NCBI RefSeq assembly: GCF_001547935.1
Contig: NZ_AP014635.1
Coordinates: 310,001-374,000, forward strand
From: Vibrio tritonius
GTDB taxonomy: Bacteria; Pseudomonadota; Gammaproteobacteria; Enterobacterales; Vibrionaceae
Direction of reading: 5' to 3'
DNA: 64,000 nt
The notes under the pieces were generated by a model. It saw nothing but the letters and a program-made list of their open reading frames with translations. It did not search any database and was not told where the DNA came from. Below, piece after piece: positions 31,875-44,296 of the stretch (positions are counted from its first letter, which is position 1; every line of letters begins with the position of its first letter). The position numbers and the translations under genes were made by a program.

Positions 31875-33281
31875 ATGGCTGAACCACGAACTGAAAATCG
31901 AAACCGTAAACCATCTGATGCACAAGTTGATGCTATCAAAGTACCACCACACTCCATTGAAGCAGAGCAGTCTGTCATCGGTGGTTTGTTGTTGGACAAT
32001 GAACGTTGGGATACCGTCTCTGAGAGAGTGGTCACGCAGGACTTTTATAGTCGCCCTCATCGCCTGATTTTTGATGCGGTAAAATCTATCCTTGAAAATA
32101 GCGAACCTCTCGATCTTATTACGCTCTCTGAGTTTTTGGAACTAAGAGAACAACTCGATGATGTTGGTGGTTTCGCTTATCTTGCCGATCTAGCTAAGAA
32201 TACCCCAAGTGCGGCAAACATCAATGCTTATGCAGAGATAGTGGCTGAGCGTGCTTTGGTGCGAAACCTTATCGGTGTGGCAAATGAAATTGCTGATGCT
32301 GGTTATGACCCTCAGGGGCGTACATCGGAAGACCTTCTGGATATGGCGGAGAGTAAGGTTTTCGCGATTGCCGAGGCACGTACCTCTGAAAATGAAGGAC
32401 CGCAGAGCGTTGATAATATCCTGAATAAGACACTAGAGCGCATTGAATTATTGTATAAAATGCCACAAGACGGTGTGACAGGTGTTGATACTGGCTTTAC
32501 CGACTTGAACAAGAAAACGGCGGGTTTGCAAGGCTCGGATCTGATCATTGTTGCAGCGCGTCCTTCGATGGGTAAAACCACATTTGCCATGAACTTATGT
32601 GAAAATGCGGCGATGGCTCAGGACAAACCCGTTCTTATTTTCTCTTTGGAGATGCCTGCCGAACAGTTGATGATGCGTATGTTGGCCTCTTTAGCTCGTG
32701 TGGATCAGACTCGTATTCGTACAGGTCAGTTGGACGATGAAGACTGGGCGCGGATTTCTTCTACCATGGGACGACTTATGGAGAAGAAAAACATGTACAT
32801 TGATGACAGCTCAGGTTTAACACCAACCGAAGTGCGTTCTCGTGCTCGTCGTATCGCCCGCGAGCATGGCGGCATATCCATGATCATGGTCGACTACCTT
32901 CAGTTGATGCGCGTCCCTTCTTTGGTGGATAACCGTACACTCGAGATTGCAGAAATTTCTCGTTCATTAAAAGCATTAGCCAAAGAGCTGAATGTGCCGG
33001 TTGTGGCACTTTCTCAGTTGAACCGCTCATTGGAACAACGTGCTGATAAACGCCCGGTAAACTCGGATTTGCGTGAATCAGGCTCTATTGAACAAGATGC
33101 CGACTTAATCATGTTTATCTACCGGGATGAGGTGTATCACCCTGATAGCGCTTTAAAAGGGACGGCTGAAATCATCATTGGTAAGCAACGTAACGGTCCT
33201 ATCGGTTCGGTGCGTCTTACTTTCCAAGGTCAATTCTCCCGCTTCGATAATTATGCTGGACCAGCATTCGATGATGAGTAG
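31875..33281 (+). CDS. dnaB: Replicative DNA helicase DnaB
   Basis: DnaB is the hexameric helicase of the replication fork. The 468-residue protein has the N-terminal DnaG-binding domain (about 25-135) and the RecA-like domain with Walker A ARPSMGKTTFAM and Walker B MIMVDYLQLM. No intein is present. alr follows 4 bp after the stop. Confidence 0.98.
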   Translation: MAEPRTENRNRKPSDAQVDAIKVPPHSIEAEQSVIGGLLLDNERWDTVSERVVTQDFYSRPHRLIFDAVKSILENSEPLDLITLSEFLELREQLDDVGGFAYLADLAKNTPSAANINAYAEIVAERALVRNLIGVANEIADAGYDPQGRTSEDLLDMAESKVFAIAEARTSENEGPQSVDNILNKTLERIELLYKMPQDGVTGVDTGFTDLNKKTAGLQGSDLIIVAARPSMGKTTFAMNLCENAAMAQDKPVLIFSLEMPAEQLMMRMLASLARVDQTRIRTGQLDDEDWARISSTMGRLMEKKNMYIDDSSGLTPTEVRSRARRIAREHGGISMIMVDYLQLMRVPSLVDNRTLEIAEISRSLKALAKELNVPVVALSQLNRSLEQRADKRPVNSDLRESGSIEQDADLIMFIYRDEVYHPDSALKGTAEIIIGKQRNGPIGSVRLTFQGQFSRFDNYAGPAFDDE

Positions 33282-33285
33282 TACT

Positions 33286-34380
33286 ATGCAATACAAACAG
33301 GCGGCGACAGCGCACATTGATTTAGATGCGCTGCAATTTAATTTGGGCAAAATTAAGCAACAGGCGCCTAACAGTAAAATCATGGCTGTGGTTAAAGCTA
33401 ATGGATATGGTCATGGTTTAAGAGACATTGCCCAAAATGCAAATGTTGATGCCTTTGGTGTCGCACGAATTGAAGAAGCATTGCAGCTAAGAGCTTGTGG
33501 GATTGTTAAGCCGATTTTGTTGCTCGAAGGTTTTTATTCTCCGGTCGATCTTCCAGTTCTCACCACTAACAACATTCAAACAGTCGTTCACTGTGTTGAG
33601 CAGTTAGACGCTTTAGAGCAAGCGGAATTAGAACAGCCTGTATCAGTTTGGCTTAAAATTGATAGTGGTATGCATCGCCTTGGCGTGCGGCCTGAACACT
33701 ACTCTGATTTTGTTCGCCGCTTAAAAGCCTGTCCGAATGTTGTTAAACCTCTTCGTTATATTAGCCATTTTGCCTGTGCTGATGAGCTCGATAACACCAT
33801 GACTACGGAGCAAATTTCTCGATTTCGTCAATTGACGGATGATGAGCAAGGTGAACGCTCCATGGCAGCTTCCGCTGGATTACTAGCATGGCCTGAAAGC
33901 CAGTTTGATTGGGTGCGTCCTGGAATCATCATGTATGGTGTGTCACCATTCGTTGAGAAAAATGCTGCTGACATGGGATATCGTCCAGTGATGACTCTGA
34001 AGTCACATTTGATCGCAGTGAGTGACGTTAAGGCAGGGGAGTCGATTGGTTACGGCACCATTTGGAAAAGTGAGCGTGATACTCGTATTGGTGTCATTGC
34101 GATTGGTTATGGCGATGGATACCCTAGAACCGCGCCAAGTGGAACACCAGTTGTGGTCAATGGTCGTACTGTACCAATTGCGGGACGAGTTTCAATGGAT
34201 ATGCTGACGGTTGATCTTGGCCCTAACGCACAGGATAAAGTGGGTGATGAAGCGATTTTATGGGGAGAGCAGTTACCCGTTGAAGTGGTAGCTTCTCATA
34301 TCGGTACGCTAGGCTATGAGTTAGTGACTAAACTTACCGCTCGAGTTGCGATGTCTTACCATTACAAAGCAGGCCAATAG
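33286..34380 (+). CDS. alr: Alanine racemase
   Basis: Alr makes D-alanine for peptidoglycan. The ATG at 33286 (MQYKQAATAHIDLDAL) gives 364 residues. The PLP lysine is K37 in MAVVKANGYGHG. The C-terminal tyrosine-bearing segment GYGTIWKS and the conserved RVSMDMLTVDL are present. Earlier starts at 33271/33274 and within dnaB are possible but add non-family residues. Linked to dnaB as in E. coli. Confidence 0.95.
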   Translation: MQYKQAATAHIDLDALQFNLGKIKQQAPNSKIMAVVKANGYGHGLRDIAQNANVDAFGVARIEEALQLRACGIVKPILLLEGFYSPVDLPVLTTNNIQTVVHCVEQLDALEQAELEQPVSVWLKIDSGMHRLGVRPEHYSDFVRRLKACPNVVKPLRYISHFACADELDNTMTTEQISRFRQLTDDEQGERSMAASAGLLAWPESQFDWVRPGIIMYGVSPFVEKNAADMGYRPVMTLKSHLIAVSDVKAGESIGYGTIWKSERDTRIGVIAIGYGDGYPRTAPSGTPVVVNGRTVPIAGRVSMDMLTVDLGPNAQDKVGDEAILWGEQLPVEVVASHIGTLGYELVTKLTARVAMSYHYKAGQ

Positions 34381-34391
34381 GCCTGCTTTGT

Positions 34392-34811
34392 TTATTCACC
34401 TTGGATCGTCGCGATAAGGCGTCTTTGACCGCCAAAGTCTCGGTGCTCCCCAAGGTAAATACCCTGCCATGTTCCTAAAGCCAATGACCCGTTGTGGATG
34501 GGGATTGTCACACTGGCACCTAAAAGTGATGCCTTAATGTGCGCAGGCATATCATCATCACCTTCATAGGTATGCTGAAAGTAAGATGCTCTTTCAGGCA
34601 CAACGTGATTAAAGTAGCGTTCCATGTCTCCGCGTACGGTAGGATCAGCATTTTCATTAATGGTAAGACTTGCCGATGTATGTTGGATAAATAAGTGCAG
34701 TAATCCCACCGATACTTCTTTCAGTCTAGGCAGTTGCTGTTCGATATCACGAGTAATTAAGTGAAATCCACGAGGATAAGCGGGTAATAGGATAGTGTGC
34801 TGCTGCCACAT
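34392..34811 (-). CDS. yjbQ: YjbQ/UPF0047 family protein
   Basis: The 139-residue protein has the family signature [14 protein letters not shown], with metal-binding histidines, and [18 protein letters not shown]. coli YjbQ shows weak thiamin-phosphate synthase activity; the true role is uncertain. It is convergent with alr, with only 11 bp between. Confidence 0.9.
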   Translation of the reverse strand: MWQQHTILLPAYPRGFHLITRDIEQQLPRLKEVSVGLLHLFIQHTSASLTINENADPTVRGDMERYFNHVVPERASYFQHTYEGDDDMPAHIKASLLGASVTIPIHNGSLALGTWQGIYLGEHRDFGGQRRLIATIQGE

Positions 34812-36729
<1,918 letters not shown>

Positions 36730-36735
36730 TCTTGA

Positions 36736-36806
36736 TTAGCGCTCTAACCATAGAGCGCTAATGATGACTAATAAAAAAGCTGATGGTTTGCACCATCAGC
36801 TTTTTT
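36736..36806. terminator. Two hairpins after pgi, the second a bidirectional terminator
   Basis: The first is an 11-bp perfect stem TTAGCGCTCTA-ACCA-TAGAGCGCTAA (36736-36761) without a T-run. The second is AAAAAA-GCTGATGGT-TTGC-ACCATCAGC-TTTTTT (36773-36806), able to end both pgi and the convergent cheX-like gene. Confidence 0.85.
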
Positions 36807-36834
36807 AATTCTATTTGTGTTGGGATTGCCAATA

Positions 36835-37296
36835 TTATTCGAAGCAAATCTCGATAAATGCATTACCCCATTGAGATGCAAATGGCATAAGGATAATCGA
36901 GCCTTCACATTTATGACGAATGGTATGGCCTCTGCCTGATACGACAACTGGCGTTGCCATATCAAAATCAAATCCACTTTCGGCTAGAATACGCTTTGCA
37001 CCACCAGTCACCATGTTGGTTATTTCACCAACCATGTCGGTTACTTCTTCATTAATGCTGTTAGGCCGTTCACCTAGCATGTTTTGCATAATTTCAAAGG
37101 CTAAGCTTTCGTCAAAAGTTATCGACATTGAGCCCCTTGTTTGAGGACCTACCATGCCTATCAGCCCAGAGATATCTCCCCGAGCGATCTCATCTTTCTT
37201 CAGACGAGGTTTTTGTGGCTTCAATTCTAAGGAAGCCATGGTTTTTAGCACATTCATCAATGAAGCTAAAAACGGGTTCACAAATTCAGCTCGCAT
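36835..37296 (-). CDS. CheX-like CheY-phosphatase family protein
   Basis: The 153-residue protein begins with NPFLASLMNVLKTM and carries the CheC/CheX phosphatase motif E91-I-T-N94 in VGEITNMVTGGAKRIL. CheX homodimers dephosphorylate CheY-like receivers; here the partner is unknown and no chemotaxis gene is near. It lies 25 bp past zur on the same strand and may be co-transcribed. Confidence 0.85.
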   Translation of the reverse strand: MRAEFVNPFLASLMNVLKTMASLELKPQKPRLKKDEIARGDISGLIGMVGPQTRGSMSITFDESLAFEIMQNMLGERPNSINEEVTDMVGEITNMVTGGAKRILAESGFDFDMATPVVVSGRGHTIRHKCEGSIILMPFASQWGNAFIEICFE

Positions 37297-37321
37297 AACC
37301 TTCTTCTATTCGTTTAATCCA

Positions 37322-37771
37322 TTATTTAGAGGAACATGACTGGCAAACACCATGTGATTCAATAACATGGTTCTGAATGGTAAAGCCGTGTTTCTCCGCA
37401 TTTTCTTCCAATAGAGCTACAAGAGTATCATTTTGCAGTTCAATAACGTTACCGCATTTGTCACATATCAATAGATGTGAGAAGTGCTTATGTGCGTTAC
37501 AAGAACAGCATGAGATAAAACTATTGGTAGACTCTACTCGGTGAATAAAGCCTTGTTCCATTAAAAAGTCGAGTGCACGATAAACTGTAGGAGGCTTTGC
37601 TTGAGGTTCACTTTCTTTAAGATCTTCAAGAAGCTCGTAAGCACTAGATGCTTTTTTACTGGAACAAATCAGCTCAAAGACACGCTTACGTTGTGTAGTA
37701 AGCCTGACTCCTCTTGCTGCACAGATTTCTTCAATTTGCTGAGTTAGCTTATTGTCCAAATTTATCACCAT
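37322..37771 (-). CDS. zur: Zinc uptake regulator Zur (Fur family)
   Basis: The 149-residue Fur-family protein has an N-terminal winged helix with the KPPTVYRALDFLMEQG recognition region. Cysteine pairs CDKC and CQSC form the structural zinc site. SCCSCNAHKHFSH, instead of the HHDH of Fur, and the order zur-dusA support Zur. It represses zinc-uptake genes when zinc is ample. No clear Zur box is seen nearby. Confidence 0.92.
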   Translation of the reverse strand: MVINLDNKLTQQIEEICAARGVRLTTQRKRVFELICSSKKASSAYELLEDLKESEPQAKPPTVYRALDFLMEQGFIHRVESTNSFISCCSCNAHKHFSHLLICDKCGNVIELQNDTLVALLEENAEKHGFTIQNHVIESHGVCQSCSSK

Positions 37772-38159
37772 TGCTGTTGGACTCTAGTAATCATATACCA
37801 TTTCACGGTGAATATCGTTTTGCATTAGAGAAATAGCAGAGCTTTATTCAATCACTAACATCGATATTCTCATCGATAAGGGAAAAGTATTCACTTTGAT
37901 GATCGAACAATACCATTTATCAGTCAATTACGATATGACTAAAGTGAGTGGCGGTGACAAGGTTTTGATGCTCTGCTCTTCTCAAAAGGCACTTCTCGGT
38001 TATTAAGGTGGATATTTGTTCTGCACGATAGGTGTTCAGTGTGTATAATCCGCCGAAGATAAAGGTGCGTAGGCACTTCTAATAGTTTTTGAGTAGCGAT
38101 GATCTAAAAGCTCTTTGAGCATGATGATTTTCCTAAGAGTGAATAATTGAGGTACATCA
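37772..38159. other. zur-dusA intergenic region
   Basis: 388 bp with no convincing gene. A perfect TATAAT at 38043-38048, followed by CCGCCG, is a likely -10 element for dusA without a good -35. ATCGAT is repeated at 37860-37865 and 37872-37877. A 35-codon ORF (37899-38006) lacks a ribosome binding site. Confidence 0.5.
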
Positions 38160-39167
38160 GTGTCAACACCTGATCTTACGAAAGACTTTGTTATGCAACG
38201 ATTATCTGTTGCTCCTATGCTCGATTGGACCGACCGTCATTGTCGTTATTTTCACCGTTTAATGACGTCGCAAACATTGCTGTATACCGAGATGGTAACT
38301 ACCGGTGCAATCATTCATGGTAAAGGGGATTTCCTTGCTTATAACGAGCAAGAGCATCCGCTTGCTCTGCAGTTAGGTGGCTCTAATCCAGTGGATTTGG
38401 TGCACTGTGCTAAGTTAGCTCAAGAGCGTGGGTACGATGAAGTGAACTTAAACGTAGGGTGTCCTTCTGATCGCGTACAAAATGGACGCTTTGGCGCATG
38501 CTTAATGGCAGAGGCTGAATTGGTGGCGGAATGTATTGCTGCGATGAAAGCGGTGGTGGATATTCCTGTGACCGTTAAAACTCGTATCGGTATTGATGAT
38601 TTGGACTCATATGAGTTTTTGACCAACTTCATCGCGACTGTGTCAGAAAAAGGTGGATGTGAACAGTTTACTATCCACGCTCGTAAAGCATGGTTAAGTG
38701 GTCTTAGTCCCAAAGAGAACCGAGAGATTCCACCTTTGGATTACCCGCGTGCATACCAAATTAAAAAAGATTTTCCAGAGTTGACGATTGCTATTAACGG
38801 TGGTGTTAAAACGCTGGATGAAGCCAAACAGCACTTAACCCATTTAGATGGTGTGATGATTGGTCGAGAGGCTTACCAAAATCCATATATCTTGGCACAA
38901 GTTGACCAAGAGATTTTTGGTGTCGATACCTCTGTGAAGAAACGCTCTGACATTGTGAAAGAGATGTACCCATACATTGAAGCGTGTTTATCTAATGGCA
39001 GTTATTTAGGTCATATCACTCGTCATATGCTTGGGTTATTCCAAAATATGCCTGGAGCTCGTCAATGGCGTCGTTACATCAGTGAAAACGCACATAAACC
39101 CGGTGCCGGTATTGAGGTTTTGGAACAAGCATTAGCTAAAATTCCGTATCAAGAACTGGATGTGTGA
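38160..39167 (+). CDS. dusA: tRNA-dihydrouridine synthase A
   Basis: DusA is the FMN enzyme that reduces U20/U20a in tRNA D-loops. The 335-residue protein has [16 protein letters not shown] at its start, the catalytic cysteine in [18 protein letters not shown] and [11 protein letters not shown] in the flavin site. The GTG at 38160 has GAGG 7 bases upstream. Divergent from zur. Confidence 0.96.
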   Translation: MSTPDLTKDFVMQRLSVAPMLDWTDRHCRYFHRLMTSQTLLYTEMVTTGAIIHGKGDFLAYNEQEHPLALQLGGSNPVDLVHCAKLAQERGYDEVNLNVGCPSDRVQNGRFGACLMAEAELVAECIAAMKAVVDIPVTVKTRIGIDDLDSYEFLTNFIATVSEKGGCEQFTIHARKAWLSGLSPKENREIPPLDYPRAYQIKKDFPELTIAINGGVKTLDEAKQHLTHLDGVMIGREAYQNPYILAQVDQEIFGVDTSVKKRSDIVKEMYPYIEACLSNGSYLGHITRHMLGLFQNMPGARQWRRYISENAHKPGAGIEVLEQALAKIPYQELDV

Positions 39168-39202
39168 TCTTTATTCATAAATCGGTGAATGAATAAAAAG
39201 AA

Positions 39203-39233
39203 GAAGCCATACCTATCTAGGTTTGGCTTTTTG
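39203..39233 (+). terminator. Terminator after dusA
   Basis: GCCATACCTA / TAGGTTTGGC (one mismatch) followed by five T. Confidence 0.75.
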
Positions 39234-39270
39234 TCATTTAGAATGCGCATCAATAAAAAATAATGATAGA

Positions 39271-39288
39271 GAACAGTAGTCACTGTTC
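39271..39288. promoter_or_regulatory. Operator-like dyad before pspG
   Basis: GAACAGT-AGTC-ACTGTTC, a perfect 7-bp dyad, ends 25 bp before the pspG ATG. No sigma-54 element (TGGCAC-N5-TTGC type) is seen, unlike the E. coli psp promoters. Confidence 0.45.
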
Positions 39289-39313
39289 CAAATAACAACG
39301 TTAGAGGACGATT

Positions 39314-39517
39314 ATGTACGCGGCTATTTTTTTATTTTCTTTTTTTGCCACTTTGTGGAGCTTGGGGATTAGCAAGTTGAACTTGATAATTTCTCTCGCG
39401 GTTGCTTTGGCTATTGTTTTTTTACTCAGTATGTTAGGTACTGTCTTTAAGATTCTACCTTGGTTAATTTTGGTTTGTGCGGGGATATGGTTATATCGCC
39501 GTTACGGAAGAGCGTGA
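39314..39517 (+). CDS. pspG: Phage shock protein G-like membrane protein
   Basis: The 67-residue protein has two hydrophobic segments (about 2-18 and 24-60) and a basic C-terminus, RRYGRA. The start MYAAIFLFSFFATLWSLGIS resembles PspG, an inner-membrane effector of the envelope-stress psp response. A neighbouring dusA also fits, since pspG lies next to dusA in E. coli. Confidence 0.8.
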   Translation: MYAAIFLFSFFATLWSLGISKLNLIISLAVALAIVFLLSMLGTVFKILPWLILVCAGIWLYRRYGRA

Positions 39518-39614
39518 TCGCATAATCTTCAGTCCCATAACAACTCATTTTCTTTCCACTATACTGATACTTACGTACAAGGAACGGTAACTGTGAAAGG
39601 TGTGGAGTTCGTTG

Positions 39615-40286
39615 ATGAGGAAATACTGTGTAAGATATGGGGCTTTTATACCTTTAGCTCTATCTCTCCCTGCGTGGAGTGCAGATAGTTTCTACTCAGG
39701 ACAAGTAGGAACTGATGTTTGGCTAGCAGAAACTCAAGGCTCAGGTTCGGAAACTGAGCCATCTAATGTGCCTTCGTTATATATTGCGTTTGAGCATCAG
39801 TTTCCTTTTCTTCCCAATTGGGCTTTTCATTATACCAATTTAGTTGAAGACGATATGGCTTACGACCGCTATAGCTATCTCTTCTACTATTCTGTTCTAA
39901 ACACTGAGTTGTATCGAGTTGATACCGGTGTAAAAGTCTCTCGTTTTAAGGACGGCTTCTATGTAGGGGCTAACTTGCAGATGTACCATTTTAATGCGAC
40001 AACAGTGACATTTCATTCCTATGGTGAAGTTGCGATCCCCTATATGGTTATCGATGCTTTTGCTGAAATGGATATCGCGCATTTGGGGGGAGACAATGTG
40101 CGTTATCGAGATATGTCAATGGGTGTGCAATGGCAAATACCGATTAATATGGGAACGTTAGCGTTACGAGCCGGTTATCGGGAATCGAAAGTGGAATTAA
40201 ATAATTTGGCGATTCCTAGTATTGTCAGTGATCCTAGATCAATTACATCATCAGGGTTGTTTATTGGGGCTAGAGTTATTTTCTGA
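39615..40286 (+). CDS. Outer-membrane beta-barrel protein (TIGR04219-like)
   Basis: The 223-residue protein has a signal peptide (ending AWSA), then alternating beta strands and the C-terminal aromatic SGLFIGARVIF. It resembles the TIGR04219 family of outer-membrane barrels in marine gammaproteobacteria. The ATG at 39615 follows GGAG. Function unknown; no active-site motif is seen. Confidence 0.75.
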   Translation: MRKYCVRYGAFIPLALSLPAWSADSFYSGQVGTDVWLAETQGSGSETEPSNVPSLYIAFEHQFPFLPNWAFHYTNLVEDDMAYDRYSYLFYYSVLNTELYRVDTGVKVSRFKDGFYVGANLQMYHFNATTVTFHSYGEVAIPYMVIDAFAEMDIAHLGGDNVRYRDMSMGVQWQIPINMGTLALRAGYRESKVELNNLAIPSIVSDPRSITSSGLFIGARVIF

Positions 40287-40400
40287 TGTGACTCTGTAAG
40301 CTTAACTCTTGCTATTGTTGAAGTTGTAAATAAACTGGATTTTATCGTAGATGTCGACCATCTTTAATCTATCAATATGGTGGATAGGGTGGGATGAGAC

Positions 40401-40637
40401 ATGACGATTACTGAATTAAAATCGCTGTTTCAAGAAAAACAGCTTATCGAAGCGATTATTGAACCTTCAACTCAAGATGGTGCTTGGATTGTTGAGTTTA
40501 GGCATCAACGTGGTGGATTCGTACTTTTAACCGATGCTACGGGAAGCGAATGCCAATACGATAACTTAGATTTGGCGTCTGAATCCGCGATGGAAGTCGG
40601 CTTTAATCAGGTTAGAGTTGAATCACGCGAATTTTGA
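40401..40637 (+). CDS. Small conserved-looking protein of unknown function
   Basis: I do not recognise this 78-residue acidic protein with confidence. It has no signal peptide or membrane segment; predicted helix (MTITELKSLFQEKQLIEA) then strands. The ATG has GTGGGATGAG upstream. It lies alone between an outer-membrane barrel and cysJ. Coding is supported by open frame, ribosome binding site and normal codon use. Confidence 0.65.
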   Translation: MTITELKSLFQEKQLIEAIIEPSTQDGAWIVEFRHQRGGFVLLTDATGSECQYDNLDLASESAMEVGFNQVRVESREF

Positions 40638-40748
40638 GTTACAGCTTTATTTCTTCCAAAAAGTTATAAAACATACCTATCTATTCTTTCTTGTTATTAG
40701 GATGAGTGGTTAATCTATCGTCACGCAATGAATATGGAAGTCGTGACA

Positions 40749-42563
40749 ATGTCTTCAGGAAATACCACATCAAAAGAAATAGCTGGTTTAGCGAGTCCTC
40801 TAAATGATTTGCAACTGAATCAGTTGCAAGAAACCGTTTCGCAACTCTCATCGACGCAATTGGCGTGGGTGAGTGGTTATTTTTGGGGATTAAGTCAATC
40901 GTCGAACGTCGCGATTGCACCATCTGCTCAAGCAGCTGCAACGCCAGCTGGCAAACTCACTATTATTTATGCTTCTCAAACCGGTAACGCCAAAGGCGTG
41001 GCGGAAGCATTGAAAGAACAGGCAAGTAATGCCGGTATCCCTGTATCCTTAGTGGATGCAAGTGACTATAAAGGTAAAGATTTAGCCAAAGAAACGCATG
41101 TTATTATTGTTTCATCAACCAACGGTGAAGGTGAAGCGCCGGATAATGCATTGGCGTTACATGAATTCCTTCAATCGAAGAAAGCACCTAAATTGCCAAA
41201 CTTACAATATGGCGTGTTGGCGTTGGGAGACTCAAGTTATGAGTTTTTCTGCCAAACAGGGAAAGACTTCGATGAATTTTTAGAAAAACAGGGGGCAAAA
41301 CGTTTTATCGACCGTGTCGATTGTGACGTTGATTATGACGCTCCAGCGCAAGAGTGGTCAGCTAAAGCGATTACTTTGGTAAAAGAAACTCTGGCAAGTG
41401 CAGCCGCAAGTATTGCGACTGCTGCAACTGCACAAAGTACAGCTCATTCTAATTACACCAAACAGAATCCATTTATCGCAAGCCTGCTTACTAACCAAAA
41501 AATTACTGGGCGAGACTCAGGTAAAGATGTTCGTCATGTAGAAATTGATCTGGCAGAGTCGGGTATCCATTACCAACCGGGTGATGCACTTGGTGTTTGG
41601 TATGAAAACTCTTCTGAATTAGCCAATGAGATTCTCAGTGCTGTCGGTCTTTCTGGAGTAGAGAGTGTTGATGTGGAGGGTGAAAGCCTTTCAATTCATA
41701 GTGCGCTTGTTTCGAAATTTGAAATTACCGCCGCGAATCCGCAATTTATCAATAAATTAAGTGAGCTTGTTGAAAATGCAGATTTGCAGAAGCTGGTGGC
41801 TGATAAAGATGAGCTTCGTGACTTTGCTGGTAAGACTCAGATTGTCGATGTATTACATCAATATCCGGTCAAACTCTCTGCTGAGCAACTTGTGTCGCTA
41901 TTACGTCGTTTAACTCCGCGTCTGTACTCTATTGCATCAAGCCAAACCGAAGTAGATGAGGAAGTTCATCTTACTGTTGGTGTGGTTGAATACGATTACG
42001 ATGGTAAGGTTCGCGAGGGCGGCGCATCAAGTTATTTAACCCGTCGTCTAGAAGAAGGCGATAACGTTAAGGTGTTCATTGAGCACAACAATAACTTCAA
42101 ATTGCCTGAAGACGATAACGCTCCAATTATTATGGTTGGTCCAGGAACTGGGATTGCGCCTTTCCGCAGTTTTATTCAAGAGCGTGATAATCGAGGTGCC
42201 GCTGGTAAGAATTGGTTGTTCTTCGGTGATAGAACTTTTACGCAGGACTTCTTATATCAAGTTGAGTGGCAGAAGTATCTAAAAGATGGAGTGCTTACTC
42301 GTCTTGATGTGGCATTTAGCCGTGATCAGCATGAAAAAGTTTACGTACAGCATCGTATTTTGGAAGAAGCACAGCAGGTTTGGCAGTGGCTTCAAGAAGG
42401 AGCTTATATCTACATTTGTGGAGATGCGACTCGCATGGCCAAAGATGTTCATGATGCATTGATTACTGTAGCTAAACAAGAAGGTGGTTTAACTCAGGAG
42501 CAAGCTGAGGAATTCCTAAATGAACTGCGTAAAGCGAAACGTTACCAAAGGGACGTATACTAA
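40749..42563 (+). CDS. cysJ: Sulfite reductase flavoprotein alpha subunit
   Basis: CysJ passes electrons from NADPH through FAD and FMN to CysI. The ATG at 40749 ([13 protein letters not shown]) has GGAAG 8 bases upstream and gives 604 residues; starts at 40728 and 40734 are alternatives. It has a flavodoxin domain ([13 protein letters not shown], about 80-225), FAD domain (RLYSIASSQ, about 240-460) and NADPH domain ([12 protein letters not shown]). It overlaps cysI by one base (TAATG). Confidence 0.96.
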   Translation: MSSGNTTSKEIAGLASPLNDLQLNQLQETVSQLSSTQLAWVSGYFWGLSQSSNVAIAPSAQAAATPAGKLTIIYASQTGNAKGVAEALKEQASNAGIPVSLVDASDYKGKDLAKETHVIIVSSTNGEGEAPDNALALHEFLQSKKAPKLPNLQYGVLALGDSSYEFFCQTGKDFDEFLEKQGAKRFIDRVDCDVDYDAPAQEWSAKAITLVKETLASAAASIATAATAQSTAHSNYTKQNPFIASLLTNQKITGRDSGKDVRHVEIDLAESGIHYQPGDALGVWYENSSELANEILSAVGLSGVESVDVEGESLSIHSALVSKFEITAANPQFINKLSELVENADLQKLVADKDELRDFAGKTQIVDVLHQYPVKLSAEQLVSLLRRLTPRLYSIASSQTEVDEEVHLTVGVVEYDYDGKVREGGASSYLTRRLEEGDNVKVFIEHNNNFKLPEDDNAPIIMVGPGTGIAPFRSFIQERDNRGAAGKNWLFFGDRTFTQDFLYQVEWQKYLKDGVLTRLDVAFSRDQHEKVYVQHRILEEAQQVWQWLQEGAYIYICGDATRMAKDVHDALITVAKQEGGLTQEQAEEFLNELRKAKRYQRDVY

Positions 42564-44296
42564 TGAGCATTAATCCAGAAACCAAAGTACAAGAAGTGTT
42601 AGGCGAGGTGCTTGGTCCACTTGCGGATAATGAGCGCTTTAAAGGAGAGAGTAACTTCCTACGTGGTACGATCGAGCAGGATCTACAAGATCGAATTACT
42701 GGCGGATTTACATCAGATAACTTCCAGTTAATCCGTTTCCACGGTATGTATCAACAAGATGACCGTGATATTCGTGCTGAACGTGCGAAACAAAAACTTG
42801 AGCCGCTACATAATGTGATGCTACGCGCTCGTATGCCTGGTGGGGTAATTAAGCCCGAGCAATGGTTAGCGATCGATAAGTTTGCTGCCGAGCACACTAT
42901 GTACGGGAGTATTCGTTTGACGACGCGTCAAACCTTCCAATTTCACGGTGTACTTAAACCAAACATTAAGATGATGCATAAAATGCTGCATCAGATTGGG
43001 ATTGATTCCATAGCAACTGCAGGTGATGTGAACCGTAACGTGTTATGTACGACTAACCCTGTTGAGTCTGAATTGCACCAAGAAGCCTACGAATGGGCGA
43101 AAAAGATCAGTGAACATTTGCTTCCAAAAACGCGTGCTTATGCTGAGATTTGGTTAGATGGTGAAAAGCTAGAAGGTCCTGATGAAGAGCCTATCTTGGG
43201 TAGCACTTATCTACCGCGTAAGTTCAAGACAACCGTTGTTATCCCGCCACAAAATGATGTTGACGTTCACGCGAACGATTTGAATTTCATTGCGATTGCT
43301 GATAACGGCAAGCTGGTGGGCTTTAACGTTCTTGTTGGTGGTGGTTTGGCAATGACGCATGGTGATACTTCAACGTATCCACGCCGTGCTGATGAATTCG
43401 GTTATATCTCTTTAGAAAATACGCTGAAGATTGCAGAAGCGGTGGTAACCACGCAACGTGATTGGGGTAACCGTTCTAATCGTAAAAATGCGAAAACCAA
43501 GTACACATTAGATCGCGTTGGTATTGATGTGTTTAAAGCGGAAGTTGAGCGTCGAGCTGGTGTTCAATTTGAAGCGATTCGTCCATATGAATTTACTGGT
43601 CGCGGTGATCGTATTGGTTGGACCAAAGGTATCGATGGTAAATACCATTTAGCTCTGTTTATCGAAAATGGTCGTTTGTTGGATTACCCTGGCCGTCCGC
43701 TGAAAACCGGTGTCGCTGAAATTGCGAAAATTCACCACGGTGATTTCCGCATGACCGCCAACCAAAACCTGATCATTGCGGGAGTACCTGCTGAGCAAAA
43801 AGATGAAATTGAACGCATTGCTCGTGAACACGGCTTAATGGATGACTCGGTTTCAGAGCAACGTAAGAACTCAATGGCATGTGTGGCTTTTCCAACTTGC
43901 CCATTAGCGATGGCGGAAGCAGAACGTTTCTTACCTGATTTCGTTACTCAGGTGGAAGGCATTCTGGAAAAACACGGCCTACCAAAAGAAGACAATATCA
44001 TTTTACGTGTAACGGGCTGTCCTAACGGGTGTGGTCGTGCAATGTTAGCTGAAATTGGTATGGTGGGTAAGGCTCCAGGTCGGTATAACCTTCATTTAGG
44101 TGGTAACCGAGCAGGGACTCGAGTGCCGAAGATGTATAAAGAGAATATTACGGTAGAGCAGATTCTCACGGATATTGATGAGCTGGTGGGGCGTTGGGCT
44201 CAAGAGCGTCTAGCTGGTGAATGTTTTGGTGACTTTACTATCCGAGCAGGCATCATCGATGAAGTCGTCGTATCAAAGAGGGATTTTCATGCCTAA
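42563..44296 (+). CDS. cysI: Sulfite reductase hemoprotein beta subunit
   Basis: CysI reduces sulfite to sulfide by six electrons at a coupled siroheme-[4Fe-4S] centre. The 577-residue protein has the four cluster cysteines in CVAFPTC and CPNGC. The stop lies inside the start region of cysH (8-bp overlap), implying coupled translation. Confidence 0.97.
   Translation: MSINPETKVQEVLGEVLGPLADNERFKGESNFLRGTIEQDLQDRITGGFTSDNFQLIRFHGMYQQDDRDIRAERAKQKLEPLHNVMLRARMPGGVIKPEQWLAIDKFAAEHTMYGSIRLTTRQTFQFHGVLKPNIKMMHKMLHQIGIDSIATAGDVNRNVLCTTNPVESELHQEAYEWAKKISEHLLPKTRAYAEIWLDGEKLEGPDEEPILGSTYLPRKFKTTVVIPPQNDVDVHANDLNFIAIADNGKLVGFNVLVGGGLAMTHGDTSTYPRRADEFGYISLENTLKIAEAVVTTQRDWGNRSNRKNAKTKYTLDRVGIDVFKAEVERRAGVQFEAIRPYEFTGRGDRIGWTKGIDGKYHLALFIENGRLLDYPGRPLKTGVAEIAKIHHGDFRMTANQNLIIAGVPAEQKDEIERIAREHGLMDDSVSEQRKNSMACVAFPTCPLAMAEAERFLPDFVTQVEGILEKHGLPKEDNIILRVTGCPNGCGRAMLAEIGMVGKAPGRYNLHLGGNRAGTRVPKMYKENITVEQILTDIDELVGRWAQERLAGECFGDFTIRAGIIDEVVVSKRDFHA

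Noticed and set aside
37899..38006. 35-codon ORF in the zur-dusA gap
   Set aside because: No ribosome binding site and no recognisable family; likely chance.
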